A DNA stretch of 47,719 nucleotides from Pseudomonadota bacterium (GTDB lineage Bacteria; Tectomicrobia; Entotheonellia; Entotheonellales; Entotheonellaceae): contig SXND01000063.1 of the NCBI GenBank assembly GCA_005777235.1, positions 1 to 47,719 on the forward strand. The letters are read 5' to 3'. The first letter of the stretch is position 1, and each line of letters starts with the position of its first letter. The position numbers and the translations under genes were made by a program. Below are positions 26,326 to 35,364 of the stretch, piece after piece. The notes under the pieces were generated by a model. That model was not told the origin of the DNA and did not search any database. It saw only the letters and a list, made by a program, of their open reading frames with translations.

Positions 26326-27831
26326 TTAGAGCGGCACCTCGATTTTTCCCACGAGTGAGAGGGTAAAATAGGCTCCCATATACTTAAAGTGGGGTCGTAC
26401 CCGCATATTGACCCGATACCAGCCTGGATCGCCCTCGACACTTTCCACAGTAATTTGCGCCTGCCGCAGTGGTCGGCGTTCACGCACCGCGACCGAAGGA
26501 TTTTCTTGATCCACTACATACTGTCGTATCCATTGATTCAGCTCGCGCTCCAAGTCCGTACGTTCTTTGAAGCTCCCGAGATTTTCGCGCTGGATGACCT
26601 TGAGATAATGGGCCAGGCGATTGATCAGAAAGAGGTACGGGAACTGGGTGCCCAGCTTGTAGTTCGTCTCGGCCTCTTTACCTTCTGGGCTGTTGCCAAA
26701 GAACCTCGGTTTTTGGACCGAGTTCGCCGCAAAGAAGCAGGCATTATCGCTGCCTTTGCGCATGGTCAGCGCAATAAAACCTTCCTCCGCTAACTCATAA
26801 TCGCGCCGGTCGGAAATCAACACTTCTGTCGGGATTTTCGTCTCTAACTGTCCCATAGACTGGAACTGATGTAAAGGGAGATCCTCGACGGCCCCACCAC
26901 TTTGCGGGCCAATGATACTTTGGCAGAGGCGATAGCGCGCAAAACTCTCGGTCAAGCGGGTGGCAAAGGCAAACGCGGTATTGCCCCAGAGATAGTCCTC
27001 GTGCGAGCCCGACACCTGCTCGTCGTAGACAAACGCCCGGATGGGGTTGTTTTTCTTATCGTAGGGTAAACGCAACAGAAAACGTGGGACCGTCAAGCCC
27101 AGGTAGCGGGCATCCGGTTTGTCCCGCAGCGCCCGCCATTTGTTATAGCGTGGTCCCTCCAAGATGGCCTTGAGATCTTGGAGATTTGGGAAGTTCTGGA
27201 AATCGTCAAGACCGAAAAATTGTGGCCCGGCGGAGGCCATAAACGGCGTGTGGGCCATCGCCCCGACCCTGGCGACATAGTCCAGCAGCTCGATATCTTG
27301 TGTCCCTGGCCCTAACTCATAGTTGGCAATCATGGCCGTGATCGGTTCGCCGCCGAACTGGCCATAGGCGCTGGTGTACACATGCTTATAGAGGCCGGAG
27401 CGGGTGATATCCGTGGCGTCCTGGAAATCGTCGAGCAGTTGCTGTTGAGAGACATTGAGCAATTCGAGCTGAATATTCTCGCGAAAATCGGTGCGATCCA
27501 CCACAAACTTGAGGCCGCGCCAGGCCGATTCGAGCTGCTGAAACTCCGTGTTGTGTAGAATGACATCAAGCTGTTGCCCCAAGCGAGTGTCGATCTCCGC
27601 AATCAACGTGTCCAGCGTGCGACTATCCACCCGGTTGCGCATGGACGCATGCTCTGGCTGCAACAAGGTCTTGAGCAGCTCTGTGATGCCATGTTGCGCC
27701 ACGTCATAGCCTTCGTCATGCTCGCGGAGCTTGGTTTCCTGCATGATCTGCCCAAGCAAAGAGCCCGGTGCCTCATCGGCGGAGCTGGCGGTCGAAGCGG
27801 TGTGGACGTCTTGGAGTGCTGGTTCAGCCAT
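26326..27831 (-). CDS. tssC: TssC (VipB), large sheath subunit
   Basis: 501 residues from ATG 27831, with GAGGAGA upstream; 27 in-frame codons before it are not part of the gene. TssC hallmarks: ESAWRGLKFVVDRTDFRENIQLELLN, GGEPITAMIANYELG, GPQFFGLDDFQN, RYLGLTVPRFLLRLPY, EDYLWGNTAFAFA, then FPYLFLINRLAHYLKVIQRENLGSF and a C-terminus ending in FTLSLVGKIEVPL. It assembles with TssB into the contractile sheath around the Hcp tube and is recycled by ClpV. It lies 153 bases downstream of tssB. Confidence 0.96.
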   Translation of the reverse strand: MAEPALQDVHTASTASSADEAPGSLLGQIMQETKLREHDEGYDVAQHGITELLKTLLQPEHASMRNRVDSRTLDTLIAEIDTRLGQQLDVILHNTEFQQLESAWRGLKFVVDRTDFRENIQLELLNVSQQQLLDDFQDATDITRSGLYKHVYTSAYGQFGGEPITAMIANYELGPGTQDIELLDYVARVGAMAHTPFMASAGPQFFGLDDFQNFPNLQDLKAILEGPRYNKWRALRDKPDARYLGLTVPRFLLRLPYDKKNNPIRAFVYDEQVSGSHEDYLWGNTAFAFATRLTESFARYRLCQSIIGPQSGGAVEDLPLHQFQSMGQLETKIPTEVLISDRRDYELAEEGFIALTMRKGSDNACFFAANSVQKPRFFGNSPEGKEAETNYKLGTQFPYLFLINRLAHYLKVIQRENLGSFKERTDLERELNQWIRQYVVDQENPSVAVRERRPLRQAQITVESVEGDPGWYRVNMRVRPHFKYMGAYFTLSLVGKIEVPL

Positions 27832-27984
27832 GAGATATGTCTCCTCTGTGTTGCCATTTCCGTGTGCGCCGGTTGGTCTCCCCTGGCGCGTGACCTCGAC
27901 GGCCTCCTGCACGATTCACGCCCGGCGCGCAGGGGCTGTGTGCACCGCTATAGCATGTGGTCTGGAGATGGAGTGCGTCCCGCC

Positions 27985-28488
27985 TCACGCCGCCCCCGAT
28001 TTGTCGATGCCGAGTTCCTGGAGGAGCCGAGCGCGGCTGGTTTCGTTACTCAAGAGGCTCTGCAGCTGCGCACGGAACTCCCGAGAATTCCCCATCGGAC
28101 CACGCAAGGCATGCAGCGCTTTCCGAAGGTCCAACAAGGCTTTGAGTTCAGGCACCTGCTCGGCCACTTGCTCCGGCTCAAAATCTTTGAGGCTTTGGAA
28201 GGCCAGATGGAGGGTCATTTCCCCGGCGGCTTGCCCTTCCCCTTGCCTGAGGCGATCCGGGACCAGCAGATCCAGAGAGAGATTCTGCCGTTCCATGACT
28301 TCGGAGAAATTGTCTTTGTTCACGCGCAGGAGCGGGCGGTTTTCCACCGGCGTCGTTTCTTCGCGCTGGGTATAGTCCCCCAGCATCACCAGGCGCAGGG
28401 GCAACTCTTTCTCGGCCTGCGCGTCGCCTGTCTCGGATTTGTAGGTGATATTGATCCGTTCACGCGGCGGCATCGATCCTTCAGCCAT
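27985..28488 (-). CDS. tssB: TssB (VipA), small sheath subunit
   Basis: 167 residues, full length. Seen: PPRERINITYKSETGDAQAEKELPLRLVMLGDYT, which is the TssB start motif, then VNKDNFSEVMERQNLSL, LHLAFQSLKDFEPEQVAEQVPEL and a helical end with LLQELGI. TssB contains the helix that ClpV recognises after contraction. AGGAGA lies before the start ATG. The gene sits between tssA and tssC, with 16 bases to tssA. Confidence 0.95.
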   Translation of the reverse strand: MAEGSMPPRERINITYKSETGDAQAEKELPLRLVMLGDYTQREETTPVENRPLLRVNKDNFSEVMERQNLSLDLLVPDRLRQGEGQAAGEMTLHLAFQSLKDFEPEQVAEQVPELKALLDLRKALHALRGPMGNSREFRAQLQSLLSNETSRARLLQELGIDKSGAA

Positions 28489-28504
28489 AAAGCATTCTCC
28501 TGCG

Positions 28505-30277
28505 TTAAGGAAGCGGATTGGCGGCCAACAATGCCGTTACGTCCAAACGGCATAGACAATTATAGATCCTGACAACTTGTTTTGCAAAGACCTCGGAAGG
28601 CGGGGTCTGCGCCGCATGCCGCTTACTGTAGCAGGCGTGCAAGAGGGACAACACCTGCACGCACAGAGCGGGCTCCCATTCTTCAAGAGCAAAACGCTGC
28701 ATGCATTCTTCCAGCCACTCTAATTGTGGGATGGCCAGATCAAGTCGTCCGGCCTCCGCACTGAGGCGGGCCAGATGCCAGCGCCAGAGAAAACGCTCGC
28801 GCTGCGAAGCGGCCTGTTGGCTACCAGCCTGGAGCACGCTCAGCGCGGCCCGCAGCTCCCCCTGGGCCGCGAGCTGCTGCGCGTCTTGCATGGCCTGTCC
28901 CAGGCCCGGCGGGCTAGCGTCCTCACCCTCGGCGCTACCAGCCGGCGTGGACGCGGCTGCGTCGGGCAGCACGGCGTGGGCAATCCACAGACGCGTTTGG
29001 GCCTCGGCAAAGGGGAGCGCGGTGCCATCCGCCCGTGGGGCAAAGTGCAAATCGAGCAGAGGCGGGAAGCGGCGCAGCAAGGCGGCCAGCTCTTCGATGA
29101 CCGCATGTTTCGCCACTGTATACCCTAAGCCTTCCAAGGCCAGGGCCGTATAGCGATGGGTATCGAGCCAGAAGATCGATTGCGCAAACTGTTGTTCGCT
29201 CTCCATAATGAGGTTGGCGAATTGCTGCATCTGGAGCGCCTGCTGCCAGCGCCCGAGGAGGGCCGGATCAGGACCGGGTAGCCGGGTGATCATCCCCCCG
29301 CGTTGCGGGTCCGGCGCTGGCGCCTGGGAGACCCGTAACCAGGCGGCCATCCGGGCGAGTTTGTAGGGCCGGGGATCGGCCAGCCGGTTGGTGCGGAACA
29401 GCGCTACGGCCGCGTTGCTGAGTACCTCCTGGATCGGTCGGAGGGATCTGCTGATCTCCTCGTCCGTGGCGGTCTCGGCGAGATCAATCGGCGGCACTCC
29501 CTGGCCAAGCGTGCCCAGGATTGTGACGGCAGCCCGTGCCGCCTCGGTCATGCTGCTTACCGCCGGGGCTGCCGCTGCCAGCGGGAGCGCTCCTGCAGCG
29601 GCAGGGACAGCGGTGCTGGGTGTCTCCGCCGGGGCTGCCGCCGTCCGGTCAGCGGCGCTCGCCGTAGCGCTCGTAGCGACAGTCTGCGGCGGTGAGGCGG
29701 CCGGCGGCGTTGGGCTACGCGAGAGCCACTGCTGGGCATACGTGTGCAGCTGTCCGAGCAGCAAGCTGAAGGCCGGTGCCTCCTGGCCCATCAGGGCATG
29801 GACCCCGTCGGCCAGCGGCTGCAGCACAGTAACACAGCGCTGCACCGCGTCGGCCTCGGCGTCCGTCGGTGGCCGTTGGGTCACGGCCTTCCCGACTTCT
29901 TCTACCAACCAGCGTAGCGCTTCGCTGCGTCCGCGCATGCGCCGTTTGGGCGGAAACAGGCTCTCCCAATGCGTCGTGAGCAGATCATGGTACAGAGCCA
30001 GACCCGCCTCCAAGCCCGCATAGCCATGACATGCGAACAAGCCTCGGCTCAGATAGCTAGCGACTAGCAGGTGTTTGGAGTGCTGCTGGAGAATAGTGCT
30101 GCCGAGGCTGACGACCGCGGCCCAGTTTACCGGCGCTGTGACGTGCAAAGAGCCGATCTTACCCATTTCGGCGCGCAACGCATCCCACGCTGGCGCCTCC
30201 TCCACCGGCCCGCCACTCGGTGCCTGTGGGGTGATGACGTGTCCCCCAAGCTGTCGGACTGCTTCCCAGTCTGCCAT
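28505..30277 (-). CDS. tssA: TssA, T6SS sheath-assembly/cap protein (VasJ type)
   Basis: 590 residues. The N-terminal ImpA_N region includes EEAPAWDALRAEMGKIGS, VNWAAVVSLGSTILQQHSKHLLVASYLSRGL, and LLTTHWESLFPPKRRMRGRSEALRWLVEE. A long Ala/Pro/Thr-rich linker (about residues 195-240) follows. The second half carries the VasJ-type domain, with VLFR-like SNAAVALFRTNRLADPRPYKLARMAAWLRV and IFWLDTHRYTALALEGLG. TssA starts sheath polymerisation at the baseplate and rides on the growing end. Length and layout point to the long C-terminal-domain type. It is followed 16 bases later by tssB. Confidence 0.92.
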   Translation of the reverse strand: MADWEAVRQLGGHVITPQAPSGGPVEEAPAWDALRAEMGKIGSLHVTAPVNWAAVVSLGSTILQQHSKHLLVASYLSRGLFACHGYAGLEAGLALYHDLLTTHWESLFPPKRRMRGRSEALRWLVEEVGKAVTQRPPTDAEADAVQRCVTVLQPLADGVHALMGQEAPAFSLLLGQLHTYAQQWLSRSPTPPAASPPQTVATSATASAADRTAAAPAETPSTAVPAAAGALPLAAAAPAVSSMTEAARAAVTILGTLGQGVPPIDLAETATDEEISRSLRPIQEVLSNAAVALFRTNRLADPRPYKLARMAAWLRVSQAPAPDPQRGGMITRLPGPDPALLGRWQQALQMQQFANLIMESEQQFAQSIFWLDTHRYTALALEGLGYTVAKHAVIEELAALLRRFPPLLDLHFAPRADGTALPFAEAQTRLWIAHAVLPDAAASTPAGSAEGEDASPPGLGQAMQDAQQLAAQGELRAALSVLQAGSQQAASQRERFLWRWHLARLSAEAGRLDLAIPQLEWLEECMQRFALEEWEPALCVQVLSLLHACYSKRHAAQTPPSEVFAKQVVRIYNCLCRLDVTALLAANPLP

Positions 30278-30309
30278 CGTTGCTCTCTCCGTGTGCCCCA
30301 GGGGCGCTC

Positions 30310-33300
30310 TTAACTTTCTGCCAGTAACACCAGCAGCTCGCGGAGAGCGGGTGGGAGCGTGACCTCATAAAAGACCCGCACTTTTTTCACCCGATACTTG
30401 TGCAAAGTGGCCTCGGACTGCACCCCAACCGCTTTCCCGTCCGCCTTGGCATCCGCCGGGGTGAGCTCAGAGGAGCCACTCTGAAAATCCTGGGTAAAAC
30501 GCCAAAAACCTGGCGCGCCCTGATAGCGCTTACTCAAAAGCAAATTGTCCGTCTCAGCCACTTTATTGCCGGTATAGCCGGCGTACTCGACGCACTGACT
30601 ATTACACGCCATGGTGACCGTGATCTCCACATCGCCACACCGTTCAAAGGACCACGGGATCGTGGCCACCTGACTGGCCGACTCTTGGGGGCGATTGCTC
30701 ACACGGTAGATTTTGCCATCACACTCGATTGCCAGTTCCGTGGCTTTTTCGTTGACGTTCACCCCGTCCTTACTAATGTCCGCCGACCGCCCTGCCGCCA
30801 CACGCACGGAGTACTTCCCGCCCTGCTGCTGGCGCATTGCGAGAAGAGGAGCCATGTCTTTGTCTCGCTTGACGCTCTGCAGGATCTGCGGCGGCACTGC
30901 GATCTCTTTGCCGAGGGCGCTACCTGGACGCGCGCCAGTGCCCACGACAAAGGGCTTCGCTACCCCCTCAACAAAGGTTTTGACTTTGCCCTGGGGACCA
31001 TGCAAAAACTCCAACCGCTCAATCCCTTGCAGACGTCGTGACGGCTGTTCCACCTCGTCCTGCCAACGGGCCTGCAACTGCTCGCTGGCTTCCTGCAGCA
31101 CGACCGGCCAGACGAGACGCAGCGGGCGTTCGAGTAAGGGCCACAGAGGCGCCTCTTGGCCCGGCGGCCCGGCTTCCTGACGCAGCTCTTGCAGCATCCG
31201 CTGTAGCTGGTGCAATACCGGCGGCGGCGGTGCAGCGGACGCCGCCAGTCCGGCCCCTGAGGTGTCATACTCAAAACTGTCGCGGGCCAGCTTAAAACTC
31301 AGCTCGGCCTTGCGCGGTCCAAACAGCGTCGGGCGTAGCGCTTGTAACGTCTTGAGATACTCTGGCCGTTTGGGAGAGGCGGCATACTGCCGCAGGAGCC
31401 GCACCCAGTCTGGTACCGACCCAGCCGCACTGGGCGGTGGGGGAGACGTAGGCGTGGCGTCTGCTGTCGGGGCCGCGGGCACCATGGGCTGCAAGTGTCC
31501 CAGGGTGACGTCGAGGATACAGTTATAGGGGGATTCTGGCCCCAGGAGCACCTCCAGGGCCTGGCGCTGTTGGGTAGGACTCCACGTCGTCTCGTCCCGG
31601 GGAAAGGCCCGGAGAAAACGTTCCCACTGGCCGACATATTGCAAGCGATAATCGGCCTCAAAAGCCCGTAACTCTGGAGCCAAGGCCGGGACCACGATGC
31701 TCATCTGTTGCAGCAGCGGTTGTATCCGGTCCTCCCAGGCGGACCGTGTATACCCCCCTTCGACTTTGGCCGCCGGTTGCCCCACAGCCGCCAGAGTTTT
31801 CGGCCAGCACTCCGCCGCCGTGACCGTGTTCTTTTGATACAACTTGTTGATCCATGGGCGCATATGTTGCAGTGGGAGCTGCGGGGTGGCAAACCACTCG
31901 CGCAACCATGCAGTATAGGCGGTGTGTTGCGGGGTGAGTCGTGTGGCCGGATCGTCTACCCAGAGCAGATACGCCCGATACAACGTCCCAAACAGCGCCA
32001 CCTGCTGTGTCGTGGGGCTTGGTACGAGGCCTTGCAGCATCAGAGCATAGTCGTCTTCCTGGAAACGCGCTGTCACCGCTTCCGGGCAGGCTGTAGCGTT
32101 GAGACACTGTTGCAGCACCGTTAAGCGCGCCATGAGGACGGAGACTAGGGGAAAGACCTCCCCTCCCTGCCGCATGCGCTGCGCCATCGCCTGATCGAGC
32201 GGCGCCAACACGTCACTGGTAAAGCGCTCGACATAGCGTTGTCGGAAGTCCTGCTCGACGCGAAAACTCTCCCGAAAGAGCAGGCCGCTGAGCGTCCGGC
32301 GACGTTCCTGGTTGCCGGACGCCAGGGTGGTGACGGCTTGGCGGCAGCGTTCCATCGTGTCCAAGGGGACGGTCGCAGCCGCCGTGCAGGCGTCGCGCGG
32401 TACCGCGGCTTGGACCTGGCGATTGCTGAAGAAATCGCGCAGGCCAAGGCCGCCGAGGATGCTGAGCAGCACGAGACATCCCAGGAGACTACACAGATGC
32501 CGCGCCAGGCGATACCAGCGGGCGCGACGCGTCAAGCGGGCATAGCCGATATCACGCGGCAAGATGATGGTAAACAGGTCATGCAAGAAATAGGTCGGAC
32601 GCGAGGTCACCAAACTTGCTGTCGTTTCTGACCGGGGGGGCGCTGCGGTCGGGGTTTCGCCTTGGGCAGAGGCCGGTGGCGTATCCTGTGGACCGGCACT
32701 GGTAAAAAACAGGCCGCGAAAGAAGACATCGTGGAGATCGGGACCAGATTGTAGCACACTTTCCATAAAGAGCTTCAGGGGTTCGTGCAAGGCCTGGAAC
32801 TGCTGGGGAAAACCGAAGAGCTTAAGATGTAACGCGGGGGCCGGTAGAGTGTCATGCGAAAAAAGCGTGCCACGCAGTTGGCGGACATCCTGCAGCAGTG
32901 GGAGAAAAATTTCCTGATCAAAAGATACGGTCTGCGCTGCCGGGCTGGTTTGGTCAGTAAAGGCGATGGTCGGCACGGCAGCCACATGCTTGCCGCGTCG
33001 ATCGAGGCTGAAGTCATGACAATAACCCAGCACGTGTTGTTTATTATCCTGGAAAACTTGTTTAATACCCGCTTCTGGGACGTCTGGTGGGGCAAAAAAC
33101 TCGACAAATCCTGGCAGGCGATCGCAGCGCGTGATCAGGAGATACACGGGAAACCGGAGATACAGCTCCTGCGTGATCTCATGCAAACGCCGGCGGATAT
33201 CGGCGCCTTCGTGTTGGAGCGTGAGCCGATTGTCCGGCCACTGCTCCAGGAGATGGTCTGCCGCCACCGCCACCATCACCCTGTTGAGAGGCTGTAGCAG

Positions 33301-33912
33301 CCGCTCGCGCGCCAGCAGCCGCAGGAGCCTGTACAAATGTTGGCGTTCCCGTTCGCGCACCTCGGCCTCGGGGAAGACAAAACTGCCGGGCGTATCCAGC
33401 ACCGTCACCCCAGGAAAAGGCCACCAGACGCACTCGCCAGGGGGGCTAGCTGACGGACGTACATGCGGGAAGAACTGGCGCGCGACTTGCGTGAGCAGCG
33501 TGGTTTTGCCGGCTTGGCTGGCCCCGAGCAGCAGATACCAGGGGCGCGCATAGAGGGCCCGGCGTCCGTATTGCTCGAATCCCGGTGCCGTCCGCTGGTC
33601 GCGTATCGCCGTCTGGAGCCTGTTGCGCAGGTAGTGACCCGGTTCTGGCGGTACCGTCTCGCCTGTCTGCTTGCCGCGGCGGATAAACAGGCGTTCGCGA
33701 TAGCGCGGAATGAGCAAGGCACAGGCGCTCCCTACACTTACACTCACCGCCCCGAGTAGCACAGGCCAGAACCAGGCACCGAGAAAGGTGTAGAGTGTGC
33801 GGAACCACTGTTTCTGGATCGCCAGGATCCCACCGATCGTCACCAGCATTGTGGTGCAGATCATGCCGAGGGAACGTAAGAAGGTGGCGTGCCTATGCAG
33901 GAAGGCCAGCAT
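30310..33912 (-). CDS. tssM: TssM (IcmF), T6SS inner membrane core protein
   Basis: 1200 residues, normal length. Two membrane helices lie near the N-terminus (about 13-30 and 40-65) and a third near residue 475 (LCSLLGCLVLLSILGGLGL). Between them is a cytoplasmic GTPase-like domain with Walker A LLLGASQAGKTTLL and VTVLDTPGSFVFPE. The large part after the third helix is periplasmic, including the IcmF-related and C-terminal domains. TssM spans the periplasm and normally contacts the TssJ lipoprotein, for which no gene is seen here. The start has GGAGGGT directly upstream. It is followed by tssA after 32 bases. Confidence 0.95.
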   Translation of the reverse strand: MLAFLHRHATFLRSLGMICTTMLVTIGGILAIQKQWFRTLYTFLGAWFWPVLLGAVSVSVGSACALLIPRYRERLFIRRGKQTGETVPPEPGHYLRNRLQTAIRDQRTAPGFEQYGRRALYARPWYLLLGASQAGKTTLLTQVARQFFPHVRPSASPPGECVWWPFPGVTVLDTPGSFVFPEAEVRERERQHLYRLLRLLARERLLQPLNRVMVAVAADHLLEQWPDNRLTLQHEGADIRRRLHEITQELYLRFPVYLLITRCDRLPGFVEFFAPPDVPEAGIKQVFQDNKQHVLGYCHDFSLDRRGKHVAAVPTIAFTDQTSPAAQTVSFDQEIFLPLLQDVRQLRGTLFSHDTLPAPALHLKLFGFPQQFQALHEPLKLFMESVLQSGPDLHDVFFRGLFFTSAGPQDTPPASAQGETPTAAPPRSETTASLVTSRPTYFLHDLFTIILPRDIGYARLTRRARWYRLARHLCSLLGCLVLLSILGGLGLRDFFSNRQVQAAVPRDACTAAATVPLDTMERCRQAVTTLASGNQERRRTLSGLLFRESFRVEQDFRQRYVERFTSDVLAPLDQAMAQRMRQGGEVFPLVSVLMARLTVLQQCLNATACPEAVTARFQEDDYALMLQGLVPSPTTQQVALFGTLYRAYLLWVDDPATRLTPQHTAYTAWLREWFATPQLPLQHMRPWINKLYQKNTVTAAECWPKTLAAVGQPAAKVEGGYTRSAWEDRIQPLLQQMSIVVPALAPELRAFEADYRLQYVGQWERFLRAFPRDETTWSPTQQRQALEVLLGPESPYNCILDVTLGHLQPMVPAAPTADATPTSPPPPSAAGSVPDWVRLLRQYAASPKRPEYLKTLQALRPTLFGPRKAELSFKLARDSFEYDTSGAGLAASAAPPPPVLHQLQRMLQELRQEAGPPGQEAPLWPLLERPLRLVWPVVLQEASEQLQARWQDEVEQPSRRLQGIERLEFLHGPQGKVKTFVEGVAKPFVVGTGARPGSALGKEIAVPPQILQSVKRDKDMAPLLAMRQQQGGKYSVRVAAGRSADISKDGVNVNEKATELAIECDGKIYRVSNRPQESASQVATIPWSFERCGDVEITVTMACNSQCVEYAGYTGNKVAETDNLLLSKRYQGAPGFWRFTQDFQSGSSELTPADAKADGKAVGVQSEATLHKYRVKKVRVFYEVTLPPALRELLVLLAES

Positions 33913-33971
33913 GCCATACCCTCCGTGGCCGCCGCGTGTGCTGAGACGTCATCGCACGAGAGAACAAAGCC

Positions 33972-35351
33972 TTATTGCTCCTGTGTAAAAATCAAGCGGA
34001 AGGTGACAGCCACCTTGTCTGGCGGTATCTGCTGGAGCGCTTGCCGCAGATTCGGCAGATACTCAGCCACAGAGAGAGGGGCCATGGGGAGAGGAGGGAT
34101 TTTCCCTGGCTCTTTGGTCGCCATCACTACTAACAGTTCGAGACCGAAGGGCGTCTCAATCTCAAAGTCCTTGATATCGACGACCTGTTGCGGTCCCACG
34201 GGTGTGGACGGAGTAAAGAGACGGCCGACATGACCATCAGCGATATAGTAATCAACATAGACATAACTTGGGAAGGCAGTCGGCGCATTCACCCGTATCT
34301 GCAAGGGGTCTTTTTTCTTAAAAGAAGGCCACGGCATGCTTGGGCTAACGGCTGACCGGATGGTGGGCAGTTGCATGTTCAGGCCCACTGCCTGCTCCTC
34401 CGTCCGCTTTTTGAAAGGCTCGACGACTTCCAGCGCCTGACAAAAGGGCTTGGGGATGACCGTCATGGCATCTCGGACGCGCTCCACGCCTTCACGCTTT
34501 TTGACGATCGCGAGGATGTTGTCTTTGCGCTCCTGGCTCATGACCCGCCCTTCCAGAATGAGCAGGCCATCGCGTTGCACCGTTGTGACGGCGGCGCATT
34601 CGAGATGATCCTTGATACTCTCTGCCAGCGTCGGAGGTGTGGAGCGCAAGAGCCACGCCAGCGCGAGCCCACTGAGTAAGACCAGGGCCGCGATGAGACC
34701 CGCCCCTCCGAGGAGGCGCCACGCGAGGCGTATCTGCAGCGGCGGCGGCGCCTCGGCGTGATACGGCTGGCGTCCGAAAAACGTGCTCATCTCGCGCAGA
34801 GGGGTGACGGAGGGTCGCAAGTTTTGGGCCACGTTGTGGCGCAGCGCGGTCAGCGTGGCCGCGTCCGTCGGACGGAAATAGCGTCCCGTAAAGCCTAAAC
34901 CTAGCATGAAGTAATAGATGGCATAAACATCCTGACGTGGCCCGTCAGGCAACTTCGCCAAGTTCCGTGAGGGCAGCGGGGAGGCTGCGGTCGCGCTCGT
35001 GGTGCCGAGCCTCCCTATTGTTTCTAAGGTCTGCGACACGATATCGCCGGCATTCGTCATCCTGAGATAGCGCTTTTGCAAAGGCTCGGCAGTCCACTTT
35101 TGGTGCCCAGACCACGCTTGGCACTCGCGCTGAATAACCTCATCGGCCCAGGTCAGAAAGGCAAAACGGGCCTCTTCGTAGGCTTCCCCCAGATCAGCCT
35201 GTTGAGCGGCTTGCTCCTGAGCCGCCAACAGAGCGCCGAGATCCTGGACGACCTGGTCGTAGCTCGGCGCCTCAGCGCTACGCCCATCTGTGTGCTTGAA
35301 CGACAGTACGTACGCATACAGTGGCGCAAAAAGTTCCTGAATGGCTGCCAT
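33972..35351 (-). CDS. tssL: TssL (DotU) with BON-like and DUF4384-like C-terminal domains
   Basis: 459 residues. The N-terminal DotU domain (about 1-190) is typical: EEARFAFLTWADEVIQRE, YAIYYFMLGLGFTGRY. One membrane helix follows (about 222-245). The periplasmic part is unusual: about residues 250-310 look like a BON-type domain (VQRDGLLILEGRVMSQE...GVERVRDAMTVIP). About 330-445 resemble DUF4384 (YVYVDYYIADGHVGRLFTP, then TPFGLELLVVMATKEPG). Long TssL proteins usually carry an OmpA-like peptidoglycan-binding domain here. In this cluster that domain is encoded separately by the first gene. TssL and TssM form the membrane complex. It lies between tssK and tssM. Confidence 0.88.
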   Translation of the reverse strand: MAAIQELFAPLYAYVLSFKHTDGRSAEAPSYDQVVQDLGALLAAQEQAAQQADLGEAYEEARFAFLTWADEVIQRECQAWSGHQKWTAEPLQKRYLRMTNAGDIVSQTLETIGRLGTTSATAASPLPSRNLAKLPDGPRQDVYAIYYFMLGLGFTGRYFRPTDAATLTALRHNVAQNLRPSVTPLREMSTFFGRQPYHAEAPPPLQIRLAWRLLGGAGLIAALVLLSGLALAWLLRSTPPTLAESIKDHLECAAVTTVQRDGLLILEGRVMSQERKDNILAIVKKREGVERVRDAMTVIPKPFCQALEVVEPFKKRTEEQAVGLNMQLPTIRSAVSPSMPWPSFKKKDPLQIRVNAPTAFPSYVYVDYYIADGHVGRLFTPSTPVGPQQVVDIKDFEIETPFGLELLVVMATKEPGKIPPLPMAPLSVAEYLPNLRQALQQIPPDKVAVTFRLIFTQEQ

Positions 35352-35364
35352 GAGGTTCTCATTG

